A stretch of 64,000 bases of DNA from positions 434,001-498,000 of the forward strand of contig WHVA01000006.1 in the NCBI GenBank assembly GCA_015179125.1, in the 5' to 3' direction. How positions within the stretch are numbered: the stretch's first letter is position 1; every line of letters starts with the position of its first letter. Under the pieces are notes generated by a model. That model was not told the DNA's origin. It worked only from the letters and a program-made list of their open reading frames with translations, and searched no databases. Both the position numbers and the translations under genes were made by a program. Origin of the DNA: Gautieria morchelliformis (taxonomy: Eukaryota > Basidiomycota > Agaricomycetes > Gomphales > Gomphaceae). This document shows, in pieces, positions 1-12,086 of this stretch.

Positions 1-201
1 CGGGGCATTGGGAAACACAGTATGTATGCCTGAAGTAAAAGTGTTTAGTACTCCGAAGTCGTCTCTTTCCTCCATACCACAATATATACGGTCTGCAGTG
101 CTGATCAGAACAAAAGAGGGCTGATGAATGGAAGTAACGCACCAGTGCGAAATTGAACTGATTCCCAGCGAGATTGAGCGGTATAGCGAGACCGGAAACT
201 T

Positions 202-3200
202 TTAGAAAGCAATCTCGAATGCATGGTGATCAGCATATTTGTTGACATAGAAGCTGGTAAATTCATCGAGTGTGTCTGAGAAAGAAAGAGTCCGTGATAC
301 ATATTCATGACCAAATACTGGAAGAAGATGTGCAGCTCGAACGATAGTATCGAGGTGGACAATAGAGGTGACTCGGAGAGTTGCACCGTCATCATCCGAT
401 GTATCTGGTTCAACAATCCACAGGCCTGTGTTGTCGTTTGGTGAATCACCCAAACGTGAGAACCAATGCACAAGGGCGCAGGGATACTGGACGCCATCAT
501 GAGAGAATGAAAAGAAGAGTCGTACGCGAGCGATGTCAAGACCACGCATACCCTCTGCAAATGGATCGGTGTTGACAAAGATAGTGTCATAACGCCCAGA
601 CCCTTTTCTCCATGAGTTAACCGCACGTATACGTTCGCGGCGCATGCCGCCGATGCCCGAGATGTCACTAGGTGCATGGAAAGTGGCAACAGCAGAAAGA
701 TATACAGTTATCTTTCCATAAAATGTGGGGAGAGCCACAAGGCTGTTATTGGAGTTGGAGTCCTGAGCATTTTCCTGTTTATGGATAAATTGCTGGATGA
801 GATCGGAGAAGTCAGGTTGTTCAATTTCGGCGGCGATATCATCTGGGTAAACTCTGCATACTGCAAACATAGTTAGTATATTCCAAAACTAAGTTATGCA
901 ATGCTTACATGCAGTCTTTGCTAGGTCAACATGGGCCTCTACGGTGGGACCAGCAACGTCGCCTTCAGCTTCGTCATCATTGTCTTCATCAATATTGCCC
1001 ATATTGTTGCCATTATTACTGCCGCTGTTGTCGCCATCATTGCCATTGTCGGCAAGTTGAGGATCCTGATCAAGAAGGGGATCTGGTGGATCAGAGCCAG
1101 GATCAGCTTGGTTCATTCCTGTAAATCACATGAAATGTTAGTTCGGACGATTGTCATGGCATAATTGACCCACGCACGAAGAATGTCCTCCCAAACTGAT
1201 GATAGACATGTGCCCTTCAGCATACCACGGTTAACGAAATCAACACGAGCAGCGGCGAGTTTATCAAGGCGCTGATTGGTAAGGAGCATCTGGCTGAGCG
1301 CCTCAAAACGACTTGAGCGTCGCCACGGCTCCTTCACAGCCTTAATGTGCTTGGATTCTGTGATGGAGGAGCAAAGGCCATTCGGTGCCCCATAGGCCCG
1401 AATCATTTTAACATAATGGATGAGAGAGTGTTGCCTTGGAAGGTTGAAACCCTCAGCACGAACACCACTTGTCCGAAAGACTTCACGGTGGCGGTGAAAC
1501 CGTTGAAGGGCATTGTCCAGGGCTGCAAGGCTGTGTGTATCGTGTGTGTCACGTCGAGCTATGTAGCAGAAGTCCAGGAAGGCATGCATCACTTTCACCA
1601 TCTCATCTGGCACATGGCCTTCAATTGCTGGTAAGTAGACCTGTGCGTGAAGTTGTTAAACATAATTATATATTAATATAAATGAGATGGGCACCTTCAT
1701 GAGCGCCTTCGAATCATCACCAGTCCATTGCTTGAAGTTCCTGCCTTCAGGAAACCGTCTAAGCCCTGCAAAAGACGGAGCTAGCGCTATGCTAGAAAAT
1801 TAATTCAGGAATTATAACTAATATACAGGCAGAGGCAAATTTACCGCCGATCAATGTCATCAAGTATCTTCTGTGCTTCTGATGCCGAGTGTTCAACCTT
1901 GATGTAGTCATTCACCCACGTAACGAGGTGGTCCTTGAACACACCCTTGATCAGCTGGTGTAATATGTCAGATGAAAGGAGTTCGTTGATATTGGCACGG
2001 GGAAAACCATTGGTAAACGGCTAAAAAGAATAACACTTAGAGATGTTTAAAATTTCAGTGGTGGTAAACAAAAACACAGACAACAATATCCCCAACCAGT
2101 CCATATTCATCCCATAGCACACCGAGCTCAAACTCTTCAACTAGCAGGTCAGTGTGTGCCTGAGAGCGGCGCACATGATGACTGGTGTCGAGGTCTTTGG
2201 CAGGTGCAGTACATCTGAAATAACGTGTCAGCGAAGTGTCCCATCAGCATAAAAGAATACATACTTTGCACACCAGCCTTGCACGATGCAGGCGAGCAGT
2301 GCCTGTTCTGGATAGTCTGCGATGTAAGGGCCAAGCCCATAAATAACCTTCCTGAAGTGGTCGTCTGGAAATCGAATGACCTCAGGACCTGTCGTGCCAG
2401 GTTTGAGAGGTTCGAGTATTTTGGCCAGTGACGAATGTAGGAGTTGACGGCGAAATTTACGAAAGGCAGCATCATCGCGAAATTCATGAGTCGCTAAATG
2501 AAATACAGATGTGTCAGCAAATAATAATATGGTTAGATATAAAACTTACTTTTAGGGATTGCAAGGAAAGCAAGAAGCACAACACCATTGCGATGCGCTC
2601 GTCGGATATTATTGTGTATATTGCCGATGGAGAGATAAACGGGCCAATACTCATTATGTCCAGTAGCTACAGATACAGTAGTTTTGTCACTGCCAAGTAT
2701 TATGGGGCAAAAGACTGAGCCATGGGTTTGTGGATCATCAGCTATAATGTCCTAATCAATGATGAGCATGATTTTTAAAATCTGAGACAATGGTGATGAC
2801 TTACTGCCTGACTCCAGGCCCAATTCCCAGACATAAAATCCCGAAACCGATGGGTATTATCAGTAGTACGCTCTTGAAAGGGTGTGTAATTGAAGTTGAA
2901 TTTGAAATCAGGGTTAGACACGAGATTATGGACCAGAATACGTGGGTCACGGAACCAGACATCATAATCTGCTTCCATCCAAGATGGGACATTGTCTGCA
3001 GGTATTTCTCCATTATACTGCAAGCTGAATGATTCCCAGGAAATATCGCCAAGAGGTGTGGAGTCGATCGTGTCATACATGTGCGTGACTTTTGTAAATG
3101 GTGGTTTGTCGTTGTGGATAGCAAGGGACGCTGCCCAGAGGCTAAGAATGAAGTTAATATCCCCGGCTGACATCTGGTTGGGACGATACAGGAAGTCAGC

Positions 3201-3835
3201 AACTTCAAATTCGAGGCGATTAGCATATGGTGTCCAGTCGTCAGGTCCCTGGTCTGAACCGCGTGGAGGAGGTAGTGTATCAGGTGGTATATCATCACCG
3301 TTCTCATTGCAGATCTGCCCTATAAAAAGTAATTAACGTTAATGTATATTTAAAGGAGTACTGAGCAGCTTGACATACCGTTGAGCTTGGCGTGATAAGC
3401 ACGAGTAATACGAGGAAGGTCAGGAGTGTACTGGTCCCTTGCGTTGCCTCCAGGTGATGAGTTTATGTTCAACTCTTCGCCGAAGGCTACATATGACCCG
3501 GGTGGTGTATGATCCAAAACAAAACTAGGATATTCAACATCCATGTTGTCTGAAGCGGGTACCGGCATAGGTTCAAAGGGAATTGGACTGGGAGGTTGCT
3601 CGGGAGGTGATCGATGAGAAGATGAATCCTGAGATGGGGATGATGAAGGCGATGGCGGCGAGGAATGGTTGGATCCATGGATTTCAAGCCCATCCACTGG
3701 GTGTTTTGCTTGTATGTGTTTGGTACGTCCGCCTTTGCTGCGGAAGTGTCGAGGACAGAATTGGCAAGCGAGGGTAGGAGGTGGAGAACGAAGTGTATGA
3801 GCATGAGCAACTTGCAAATTAGGGTTTGGCAGCAT
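202..3835 (-). CDS. Plavaka-type transposase (CACTA-like superfamily), multi-exon
   Basis: This is a DNA transposase gene of the Plavaka group, which is abundant in Agaricomycetes. The first exon (3350-3835) encodes a C2H2 finger (CQFC ... H-x4-H) near the N-terminus and then a Ser/Pro-rich linker. Downstream minus-strand blocks carry the expected family order: MSAGDINF and DVWFRDPR (2775-3173), FMSGNWAW, a block around 2150-2490 with VIRFPDDH-like sequence, then AYGAPNGLCSSITESKHIKAV (1113-1613). The last exon (202-870) holds LPTFYGKI and LVHWFSRLG. Blocks are separated by short GT-AG gaps that read as introns, and I see no obvious truncation, so the gene may be intact (roughly 900-1000 aa). 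Exact splice sites were not all resolved. No terminal inverted repeats were found at either side. It lies divergent from the gene starting at 4095, 259 bp away. Confidence 0.85.
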
Positions 3836-4094
3836 TGCTGTAAAGTAGGATGGTAGAAGAAGTAGAGCGCAGAAGAAAGCACCACAAGTGGAGAAATTCA
3901 GTGAAAACAGGTGGAGGGCTGGGATAGCGTGGTAAAGTCCGAACTTGTAAATTCTGCCAAAGTCCGAAGTCGTACGTTCATATTATTACCATGATTTTGC
4001 TGGCAAAAATTTTTGCACACACCTCATTAAACACACACTTCCTCACGTCTCCCAGCCTATCACAATACCCGATCCCACTGTAGCTTAACATTAG

Positions 4095-6976
4095 ATGGAA
4101 ACTCGGGCGAGTAACAAAACAGCTCACCCTGGAAGAGTCGCCAAAGCCCCACCACGTCGAACCACAGCCACGGTACAAGAGGAGCGTACAGCTAAAGCTG
4201 AGGCTAAAGCAGCTCTTACAGAGGCCAAGAAAAAAAGCATCAAGCGTGCAGCTGAGTTTGAACACGATGACATTGCGAACGAGGATGTCATGGATGTTAC
4301 TCCCCGTCCACCCTTTACTCCAAAGCCTCGGCCACTTCGTAACCGCAAAGCCAATCATACCTCTCAATCCAACCTTAACCCCATCAAAGAGTCGAGTGAC
4401 GTCGAGATGACAGATGACTGTGACCAGAGCGTGTTCATACCTCCCAACTCTGAAGGTTCGGTGGTTGGCGACTCAGAGGTTGAAAGTGCCGTGGTGCCAT
4501 CTCCTGCCAAGAAGAGGAAGGCTGAAACTGGAAAGGGGGCTCTGCTGAAAGCAGCCACAACAAAGAAGGGGGCTATAGCAAAGGCGGCAGGCAAGAAGGC
4601 CACGGTGAAGTCGGCAAGCAAGAAGAAAATTGAGGAGTCGGATGTGGAGATGGTAGGCTCTGAGGCAGAACCGGTGAAGGTGCCGAAGCCAAAGAAAGAA
4701 AAGGTGCGGGTGCGGGATGAGATCAACATCGCTGCGAAGGCAATAGAAGGGAAGGACTTGCCTGGGAACAAATATGCCAATATGGTAAAGTCAATGCTGA
4801 GTAATGGAGGAAAAGCGGGTGGAGAGCCAGCTATCAAGGCGCCGTCATTGTCCCAGGGCATTGCAGTTGGGAAGAAGAAGGTGCAGAAGGAGGTCAGCTT
4901 ATCGTTCGAGAAGGAGACGGCTATAGATCCCCGGGCTGATCAGCGTTCGAAACAAAACAAGACCGATGACTTGGCTGCAAAAAGGTAAGATACTCTCACC
5001 CTATACTCCCATGCTACCATTGTTAACGCTAGACCAATCAACCCTGTTTTATTGGACACTCAGCAACTCATCTCCAAAAAAGAGGAAGTACGGCCAGGCA
5101 ATCAATGATTGGGCCTCAACGATTCCCAGCCATGCTAAGCCTACCTCACAAGCTCCTAGCCATAGCACAACACATACTAAATCCACTTCTGGCCGCTCTG
5201 TCATCCCATCGCTTACCAACAGTACTAGCCACTCATCTGCCCCCTCTGTGCTTACAAAAAATATCAGAATCGTCAGTCAGGAGGCACTGGGTTCAGTCAA
5301 GGTAAAACCCGAACCAGTGCTTGACACAATCGCTATAAATTCTGATGGTGGTCTCTCCGAAAATGATGAGACAAATGGTGAGGAACGGGAGGTTGCAATT
5401 AAAAGCCCTCCCAAGGGAAAGAAGCGAATTACTAGCGAGGTTATTAGTATTTTTATCTTGCTGTGACACCATATTTAACTAAGTATTATTAATCTAGCAA
5501 CTCATCCTCCAAAAACCTTCAAAGGCTGCTGAAACGACATCGAAAAAAGCACGAAATGAAGACCTTCCAGATTGGATAGATGGGAAATGGTTCGGCCACA
5601 CCTTTGTTACGACCTATATGGCCTTCGTTGGTCAAACCATTAACCCATTGTTGGAGCTGCGGGTACTGCGGGCACGTGACCGTGGGCATAATGCAAACAC
5701 GTGACAGCCGCGCATTGTACTTGGTCGCAGGGCATATGCGAGTGGACCACCCATTGTGTCTATTGTTCTCTTGATCCTTTTGTTGTCCCTTTTAGTTTAG
5801 AACAATGGCCTCTTACAGTATAAGTAGAACACCATTAGATCGCTCTCCTCAGTCGTTTGGCTACGCTCTCGCGTTCAAACACTGAGGTGAGACACAATAC
5901 TTAGTATCTATTTTTCTTTAACTCACCTGTATATCATAGACTCTTATTACAGGTGAATATACATAGTCGTTTGGCTACGCTCTCGCGTTCAAACACTGAG
6001 ACTCTTATTACAGATCATCTAATCTTACACCCATGGGATGTGCCTGTCAAGAAAGCCATTAAGGTGATGCAACAGATTTGGGATGCGACTAATAGCCACG
6101 AGTACGAGATAACATCTTCCACCGCAGTCTATCAAAAAGTATGTGACTGGCCCATTTCAGGAATGACACTTATTCCCATACTGCAGACTATTCAACGCCT
6201 CGCTGACTCGTGGCGAAATGTTATTGGTTCCACTGCCATTGCGATCCTTCTGGCATTTTTTGACTCGCAAGAGCACTTACAAGATTCAGACGAAGAACGC
6301 CAAGAATTCTGCAAGTATTACCTCGACAGACTTCGCTTTTTGTATGAGGACTCTGATCATGCCAAAAAATCAGTGTGTTAAACTGGATGTCATCATGCAA
6401 ATCCATCTAATACTAACACGACACCATTCAGAAATGGAGGGGGCTCTTTCGCAACCCTTTTGTCCTCCAGACTTTTGCTGCGCACCTCACCGCCATCGAA
6501 GGTTGCAAGGCAATTCCTGGCCTCCATGATGATGCTAAGCTTGCTGATGCAGCTACTGGTGCTTTAGGCTTGTCCGCCGCTGCGGTAAGTGTTATCTATT
6601 ATGCTCAGAGGGTTGTTCTGACCGTTGTTAGGTGGAGAGAGCACTAACTCTCGTTGTGACTGGCACATTGACGACTGCGACGGCCCGCGCTGCCAAAGGC
6701 AAGATGGTAACTCTGCCTAGGACTATGAACCTCTCTACTGGCAAGGAATCCATGCGCCAGACAGGTTTCAGCGATGCATCTTGGGGCTTTGCTTCCCGTG
6801 CTTTTGCCAAATCGGCACGCGGGCTCAATGACGACAAGTTCGGCCATCTCATGAATGATGCCCAAGCATTTGTCAAGCCAACTCAAGAAACAAACCTCGA
6901 GGATGATGACGAACGGGCATGCCTTGTCGACTACTCCGGCGGCTCCGATTCTGACTCTGAATCAGACTGTAAGTAA
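4095..6976 (+). pseudogene. Lysine-rich gene of a repeated basidiomycete family, disrupted by a solo LTR
   Basis: I do not recognise a named function; similar proteins are numerous in basidiomycete genomes and often lie near transposons (general knowledge, not checked here). Exon 1 (4095-4984) encodes a basic, low-complexity region rich in Lys/Ala with acidic Ser patches, probably nuclear. Exon 2 starts near 5062 and exon 3 near 5499. Exon 3 encodes a conserved block (FGHTFVTTYMAFVGQ) that stops at codons I-N-P and resumes at W-D-V-P at 6030, because a 381-bp LTR sits between. Further exons encode RLADSWRN, a block starting at 6431 (WRGLFRNPFVLQTF), and from 6632 ERALTLVVTGTL and a Ser/Asp C-terminus, with stop at 6974-6976. 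Apart from the LTR the reading frame is well kept, so the disruption looks recent. LTR-mediated termination or stop codons inside the LTR should truncate the product. Confidence 0.75.
5649..6029 (+). mobile_element. Solo LTR, family D, inserted in an exon
   Basis: A 381-bp segment begins TGTTGG and ends TTACA, flanked on both sides by the 5-bp direct repeat CCCAT (5644-5648 and 6030-6034). Removing the LTR plus one repeat restores an uninterrupted codon series I-N-P-W-D-V-P. Inside are a TATA-like TATAAGTAG near 5819 and a 34-bp segment present twice (about 5851-5884 and 5970-6001). No internal retrotransposon sequence is present, so this is a solo LTR. A distant relative in the opposite orientation lies at 15558-15909. 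Confidence 0.92.
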
Positions 6977-7771
6977 ACTTCTTCGCCTCCTCAACCCGAC
7001 TACTAGGTTGAACATTATCTTATTCAGAATCTGTGCCATGGCATGACTTGCAGCAGTCCATGATATTTATACATAGATTCCCACTATTCTTCGTTTCAAT
7101 ACGTTATGGCCTGTTACCATGCCAGATTCAACTCTGGCTCGTCATGTTTCACCCATTTAGACTCGTTTTTCTACCGCTTTTTTTTTGGCACTTAATGAAT
7201 ACTTAGCACATTTAGCATGATTAAAACACACTTGGACTACGTTGCTTAACAAATAGTAAGTATATTGTCTGAAACAGTGCTAGCTTGAATCATTCACTTT
7301 CTAATGCTTATTTTACTTCCTAAGGTGCTTAGACTCTTGGTCCATTTGTCTCACGCGTATGAAAATTGGGTTTGAAACTTGCTTAAAATATTACTTATAG
7401 CCGTACTTAGCCAAAGTCCAGAATAAGCTCTCTGTAAGTCAAATTCATGGGAAGACTTGGCTTATTCCAAGCATGGTCGGGCTTAGCACCATCGGACTTA
7501 CAGGTGCTTAGAATGATCGTTAAGTTGCGATAAGCCCCTTCAAAGGCCGGTAAGTATTATTCAGATTTTCCTGATGCTGCAGCTGCAGCGCTCAGCATGC
7601 ATGTCTCACTCATCAATAGCATACAAAGCCCCCATTGTGCACTCTTCTCGCGTGGCACGCTGAGTCCCACATGAACTCTGCCTATTGTCCACTGCATTTC
7701 ACGCGTTTTATGGTGCGCTTTACGGCCATCATATAAGGCACTCTCAATTTACGGGATGACCGTACCATGCC
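6977..7771. other. Intergenic, no gene seen
   Basis: AT-rich spacer between the disrupted gene and the SET gene. It contains many scattered GCTTAG/CTAAGC-like words between 7320 and 7560 (for example AGGTGCTTAGA at two places), which may be a decayed small inverted-repeat element, but no paired termini or target duplication could be placed. Confidence 0.5.
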
Positions 7772-8983
7772 ATGCCACGCTCGTCCCCTTCTGCCTCTCC
7801 CGTCTCTGCTCCATCTCACCGCCTGTCTCGGCGGCACGCGTCTAAGGCATCTGACAGGCCGCCCAAGCGCCGCCGCAGATGCCCCAACCCCGTCCCCTCC
7901 ACCGTCGCCAAGTACCCGTACGGCCCCCCCAACCCCTCCGACCCGCGCGAAGTTTTTTTCTCCATTCTTGACGCGGACAAGCTGGACGCCCGGCCCCTCG
8001 TTGCCGCGGACGACCTCATCTCGCACGTCTTGGACAAGCCCCGCGCGGGGCTGCGCGTTTCCACTGTGGGCGAAGGCAGCTTTGGGTCCACCCACGAGTA
8101 TAGAGATTTTATGGAACAGTTCAAAATCACCTTTAGACGGAAGGTGACGCACGCGCTGCCGGCAGCGAATGTGTTCGCCGCGCGGATGCAGGCGCGTGAG
8201 CTCACCGACAAGGACACCGCGACTTCTACAGCCTTCTCAAAGTACGCTTTGGTCCGTCATTTGTTTGGGCCGCGCCTGTCGCTGACAATATATCAACAGC
8301 CTATGCCTGCGCTATGCGCAGCTGAAGTATCACAGCTCGCGCGTGGAGGTGAGCCCGGTCTGCATAAACGATACGCGGCAATCCTGCATCATCGCCACCG
8401 CCCCCATCCCCAAAGGCACCCTCATCTACGAGCTCGGCGGGCTCATGTCTGCCGACGCGATCAGCCCCGTCCCCAACGCCACCCTCACCCCTAACCCCGA
8501 ACGCAAGCGCAAACCCGACCCAGCGCCCGCATACAACACACTCTCGGTCGTCTTGCGCGCACACGGCCAGCGCGGCCCCGGACCCCACGGGGATAGACTC
8601 CTCCTTGGCCCAGCGCGCTTCGTGAACCACTCGTGCAAATCTAACTGCAAGGTCCGCACGCCCTTCCCGGCATTCTCCGCTCTCTCCGCCTAGCATACCC
8701 ACGTCTGACACTTGTGTGTGTGCAGCTGAAGCCGTTCCCGGGGCCGTCCATCGCATGCGGCATCGAGGCATCAAGAGACGTCGCCGCGGGCGAGGAGATT
8801 ACTGTCGACTACGGCGAGATGTATTTCGCTCCGGGGGAGTGTGCGTGTGCGCCGTGTCAGGCTGTGGCCGCGCGGAAGGCGCAAGATGCCCCCGGGGTGG
8901 CTGCCGCGGCGTACCCCACTCCGCCCGCTGAAACAGAGTCGGAGGAAAGGCCCCGGAAGAGACGGAGGACGGGACGCTGCTAG
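7772..8983 (+). CDS. SET-domain protein, Suv4-20/Set9-like lysine methyltransferase
   Basis: Three exons (7772-8241, 8300-8651, 8726-8983) splice in frame to a 359-aa protein. The second ATG (7772) is chosen because the one at 7767 is in another frame. The N-terminus is Pro/Arg-rich with a basic RPPKRRRR stretch. The SET core is visible as KGTLIYELGG, LLLGPARFVNHSCKSNC and GEEITVDYGEMYF, followed by a Cys cluster (CACAPC) typical of the zinc-binding tail after Suv4-20-type SET domains. The family methylates histone lysines, H4K20 in the Suv4-20/Set9 branch; substrate here is inference. Asn-His-Ser-Cys and the Tyr of VDYG, needed for cofactor binding and catalysis, are present. The C-terminus ends in another basic run (RPRKRRR). 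The gene is GC- and CpG-rich, unlike the transposon island to its right. Its last codons and 3' flank are repeated at 34026. Confidence 0.85.
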
Positions 8984-9557
8984 GTGAGGCATAGCATATG
9001 CGCTGAATAACCGTTGTTGACGTGCTTCCTTGTAGCCTGGAGCTGAGCATGATACTTCATTATACCACGCACCAGTATACCACTTATACTTATCTGCTAC
9101 ATTGTCTATCATACCTGTAAAATATCTATACAGCACCCGTCGATCCCCTGTTTATACACTCCCCCCACCACCTTGACCAGCCTCTCCCCCTCGAAACCCG
9201 AAATTACACGACCACAACACTCAGAACATACGCTAAAAGTACAAAAATCTAATAAAATAAAAATCCTACTGTTCCTCCTCGACTCGCCACATCTTCATTG
9301 ATGCCTACTGTCCCTCGTCGACCCGCCACACCTTGACAACCCCCGCCCTGTGGCCACTGATACCACCCGCGCGGAAGGTGGAGTCGATGCACGCCAGCGC
9401 GGTGATGCAGTCCTGCTGCGTCTTCAGCAGGTTCTGCTGGTGGTGCGTGATCAAGTTCGTCCGCGACGCGCTGCGCTGGTTCTGGTTCCTATACTGCGGC
9501 CCCGCATGCCGCGCGGGACTCTCGACGTGCGCCGCGGCGCCCGCATCGTGCAAAGTC
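8911..9557. repeat. Left copy of a duplicated SET/VPS15 junction
   Basis: From the GTACCCCACTCC of the SET C-terminal codons, through the SET 3' flank and the VPS15 3' flank, up to the start of the last VPS15 exon, this segment matches 34026-34692 in the same orientation with only scattered substitutions and small indels. Homology ends at the left inside the SET coding sequence and at the right just beyond the exon acceptor. Confidence 0.92.
9305..9557 (-). pseudogene. Orphan last exon of VPS15 (truncated copy)
   Basis: The minus strand encodes the 82 C-terminal residues of VPS15 (ends [12 protein letters not shown], stop at 9305-9307) and keeps the AG acceptor, but nothing upstream of that exon is present: beyond about 9600 the sequence is unrelated. 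It differs from the true exon at 34433-34685 by several missense changes (for example YRNQNQRS against YGNQNQRA) while staying open. It encodes the end of the last WD40 repeat only and cannot act alone. Confidence 0.9.
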
Positions 9558-9981
9558 CTGCAACGACGCCGCCCATTTTTGAGATTAGGCCCGTGCTTTT
9601 TTCAAGAAAAACGAGTTGCATTGCGTCGCACCTGCACCGACTACCTGACGAACTGCATCCCGGCTACGCACTCGAGGCCATAGAATACTGAATCACAGGT
9701 ATCCTATGGGTCTACTGCATACATTTGCTAGTAGCCACCAGTGGACATGCCTGGCCCCATCATTCCTCGGCTGAAGTGAGAGTGAGACACTCAGCTGACC
9801 CCCGGCACGCGCTTGGACCCTTACGCTACCAGCAAAAATTCTCACGGTCCGACTGGCCAGTTTCTGCCTCTCAGACCGTAGGAAAGGCCCAAGACAGCTA
9901 ATTGTGTTACTCTATACGCCCTTTACCCCCCTTTACACCATCTCCACTCCACTCCGCCCCTACACGCTCGCACGGTCGAAT

Positions 9982-10724
9982 ATGCCCACCGCCGCGGCTG
10001 CGCCTGCAAACACTCGCGGCATCGGAACCTTAGGGCCAAACCAGACCATACCCCCGCTCTCCAACGCCGGCCCCGGACCCGGGAAACCCGGCAGCGGTAC
10101 TTAGTTAGACAGAGAGGAATTACTGAAGACAACAAGACGGACATATCAGCTCTAGCTGCCGCGCTTGAATCATTCGGGGACTTCAAGCGTGGCCCGTCAT
10201 CTTGGAACGTAGGTAAGGAAGGGGCTCAACATCTCATAGTCATTTCCAGACTACTCCGCGAGGCGGCCACACTCTATGGCAGGCAGATCGCTAACTTGGC
10301 ATGGCTCAACAGTAAAGAAGCGCGTGACAAGACAAAACGAGGTCCTCTCATGATCAGCTACAAGACCAAAGCAGCTATGAATGCCGCCATCGAAAACGGA
10401 ATTGTGTTAGAAGGCACGTTATGCAGCCTTAGTCTATATATCCCAAGACCCCCGCAGTGTTTCCGGTGCCAAGACTGGGGCCACCGGGCGACGGGGTGTA
10501 CAGGGGAGGCACGATGCGGTCGGTGCACCGGGCCACACACTACTGCTGATCACTCTTGCTCTCACGAGCACCCATGTCCTACAGGTCAACGATGCAATGT
10601 AGACAAACCCAAATGCGCCAACTGCCAAGGGGAGCAGGCTAGCTGGACCCGCGCGTACCCTGTCGCAAAGGTTGCTTTCGAAGCACAAACACAAAAGGAG
10701 GAATATGCCACAGGTAAATTTTAG
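9982..10724 (+). pseudogene. LINE ORF1 (gag-like, CCHC zinc knuckles), broken
   Basis: An Ala/Pro-rich start at 9982 runs into a stop at 10102; a second open stretch, 10296-10724, carries two clear knuckle-type motifs, CFRCQDWGHRATGC and CGRCTGPHTTADHSC, and a third Cys pair (CANC). Such ORF1 proteins bind the element's RNA in a ribonucleoprotein. Several frameshifts and stops separate the parts. Confidence 0.75.
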
Positions 10725-10839
10725 TCATACACACCATTTACCTTTGCAGATGTGGATTACATGGCCGCCCTCGCACATCTACCCCCCCTCCCCTAACCTC
10801 CCAGCCCCAGCTCAACTACATCCCAGCCACATCTCCAGC

Positions 10840-11500
10840 AGGCCCAAATGTCTGAACTTGCGATGCAAGGCAGACTACGCATCAAGCAGCAAAATTGCAA
10901 TCACTCTTAAGGATATCACGTTGTCTCCCATCAATACGGCCGACCCTCAAGACTGGGACCTCATTCTCATCCAGGAACCATATCTCTACCTCAATCAGAT
11001 CTCACCTCCGCTTCTCTGCACTGGTATACTCTATACCCCATCCAGGAACAGAATGAGCACAATCCTCCATGCTCCATAATATTAGTTTCTTCTCAACTGA
11101 CATCTAGCACATTTAAACAGATTCCCATCAACTCTCATGTCATTTAGGCACCCTTGATGACAGACGATGACAACACCATCGACATCTACAACATATATAA
11201 CCCCCCAGACACAAACACGGCTTTCACACATATGCAATCATGGCTTGCCAGACATCCAACCCCATGTGACACTCACTCCATCTGGGTTGGTGATTTTAAC
11301 AAGCACAGTCCTCTTTGGTCAGGCCCACATCAAGCACATCGCTGTCGACGCAGCGACACCGACCTTATTATGCAACTGCTAGCCCAGAACCACATGGAAC
11401 TCGCTCTCCCAGCTGGCACTCACACCTTCCAATCCGACGCGCATCGCACCTGGACTACCACCAATCTCCTTTTCTGCAACTCAGACCTCTCCCCCTGAGT
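10840..11500 (+). pseudogene. LINE endonuclease domain (exonuclease-endonuclease-phosphatase fold), broken
   Basis: Open stretches encode WDLILIQEPY (10945-10985), the QEP motif of this nuclease fold, and IWVGDFNKHSPLW (11280-11320), the GDFN motif. Between them a frameshift and stop occur. In intact LINEs this domain nicks target DNA to prime reverse transcription. The reading is cut at 11516 by the family C LTR. Confidence 0.8.
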
Positions 11501-11688
11501 AAGGACTTGTGCCACCTGTTAGGGATCGTCCACAAAGTAGCTACCTATTTATGAACATTTACTAGGTAGTTAATTAGTTTCAAATGTCCTCAAGGAAGGT
11601 TGTATTAATATTTCTATGCTACACTCACATTGGGTCCACAAGATACAACAATCTCTTGATAGTTTAGCTAAGAATCCCCCACGGTCAC

Positions 11689-11922
11689 ATGACTATCACA
11701 TGACCTCAAAAACAGCTCAAAGTCACCTGATCATCCACAGTCACCTGACAATCACCTGACCTCATAGTCACCTGATTATCTACAGTCACCTGACAATCAC
11801 CTGACCTCAAAGTCACTTGATTATCTACGGTCACATGACAATCACATGACACAGTCACATGACCTCAATCCAGCATGAAGTCACATGACTTTCCTTCGTC
11901 ACATGATAATCACATGAGCATG
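11689..11922. promoter_or_regulatory. Array of GTCACATGAC / GTCACCTGA sites in family C U3
   Basis: About fifteen copies of the half or full motif TCAC(A/C)TGA occur in some 230 bp, many in a quasi-periodic alternation of GTCAC-TGAC with AATCAC-TGAC. The core CACATG/CACCTG is an E-box (CANNTG), the recognition class of bHLH factors. Binding is inference. Confidence 0.65.
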
Positions 11923-12086
11923 GGAGTTTCTTACATACTCTTAGCTTTACTGTCACAGAGCTGTGACTTTAACCCAATATAGCAATAGAACCTTCCACAG
12001 CCTTCCAATAGTTTCCAAACCTTTCCTGAAGCTTCTCTAAGCTTCCACAAGGTTCTTCACAGTAGTAGAAGCCTCTACAAGGTTCC

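Noticed and set aside
40..3975. Possible direct terminal repeats of the Plavaka element (TCCGAAGTCGT at about 52 and 3963)
   Set aside because: The words are in direct, not inverted, orientation, short and without a target duplication; probably chance.
7320..7560. MITE candidate with GCTTAG/CTAAGC words
   Set aside because: No matching termini or target duplication could be placed by eye.
8220..8300. Frameshift in the SET gene before intron 1
   Set aside because: An alternative frame reads plausibly (DFYSLLK), but the annotated frame joins exon 2 in phase with a normal GT-AG intron, so no lesion needs to be assumed.
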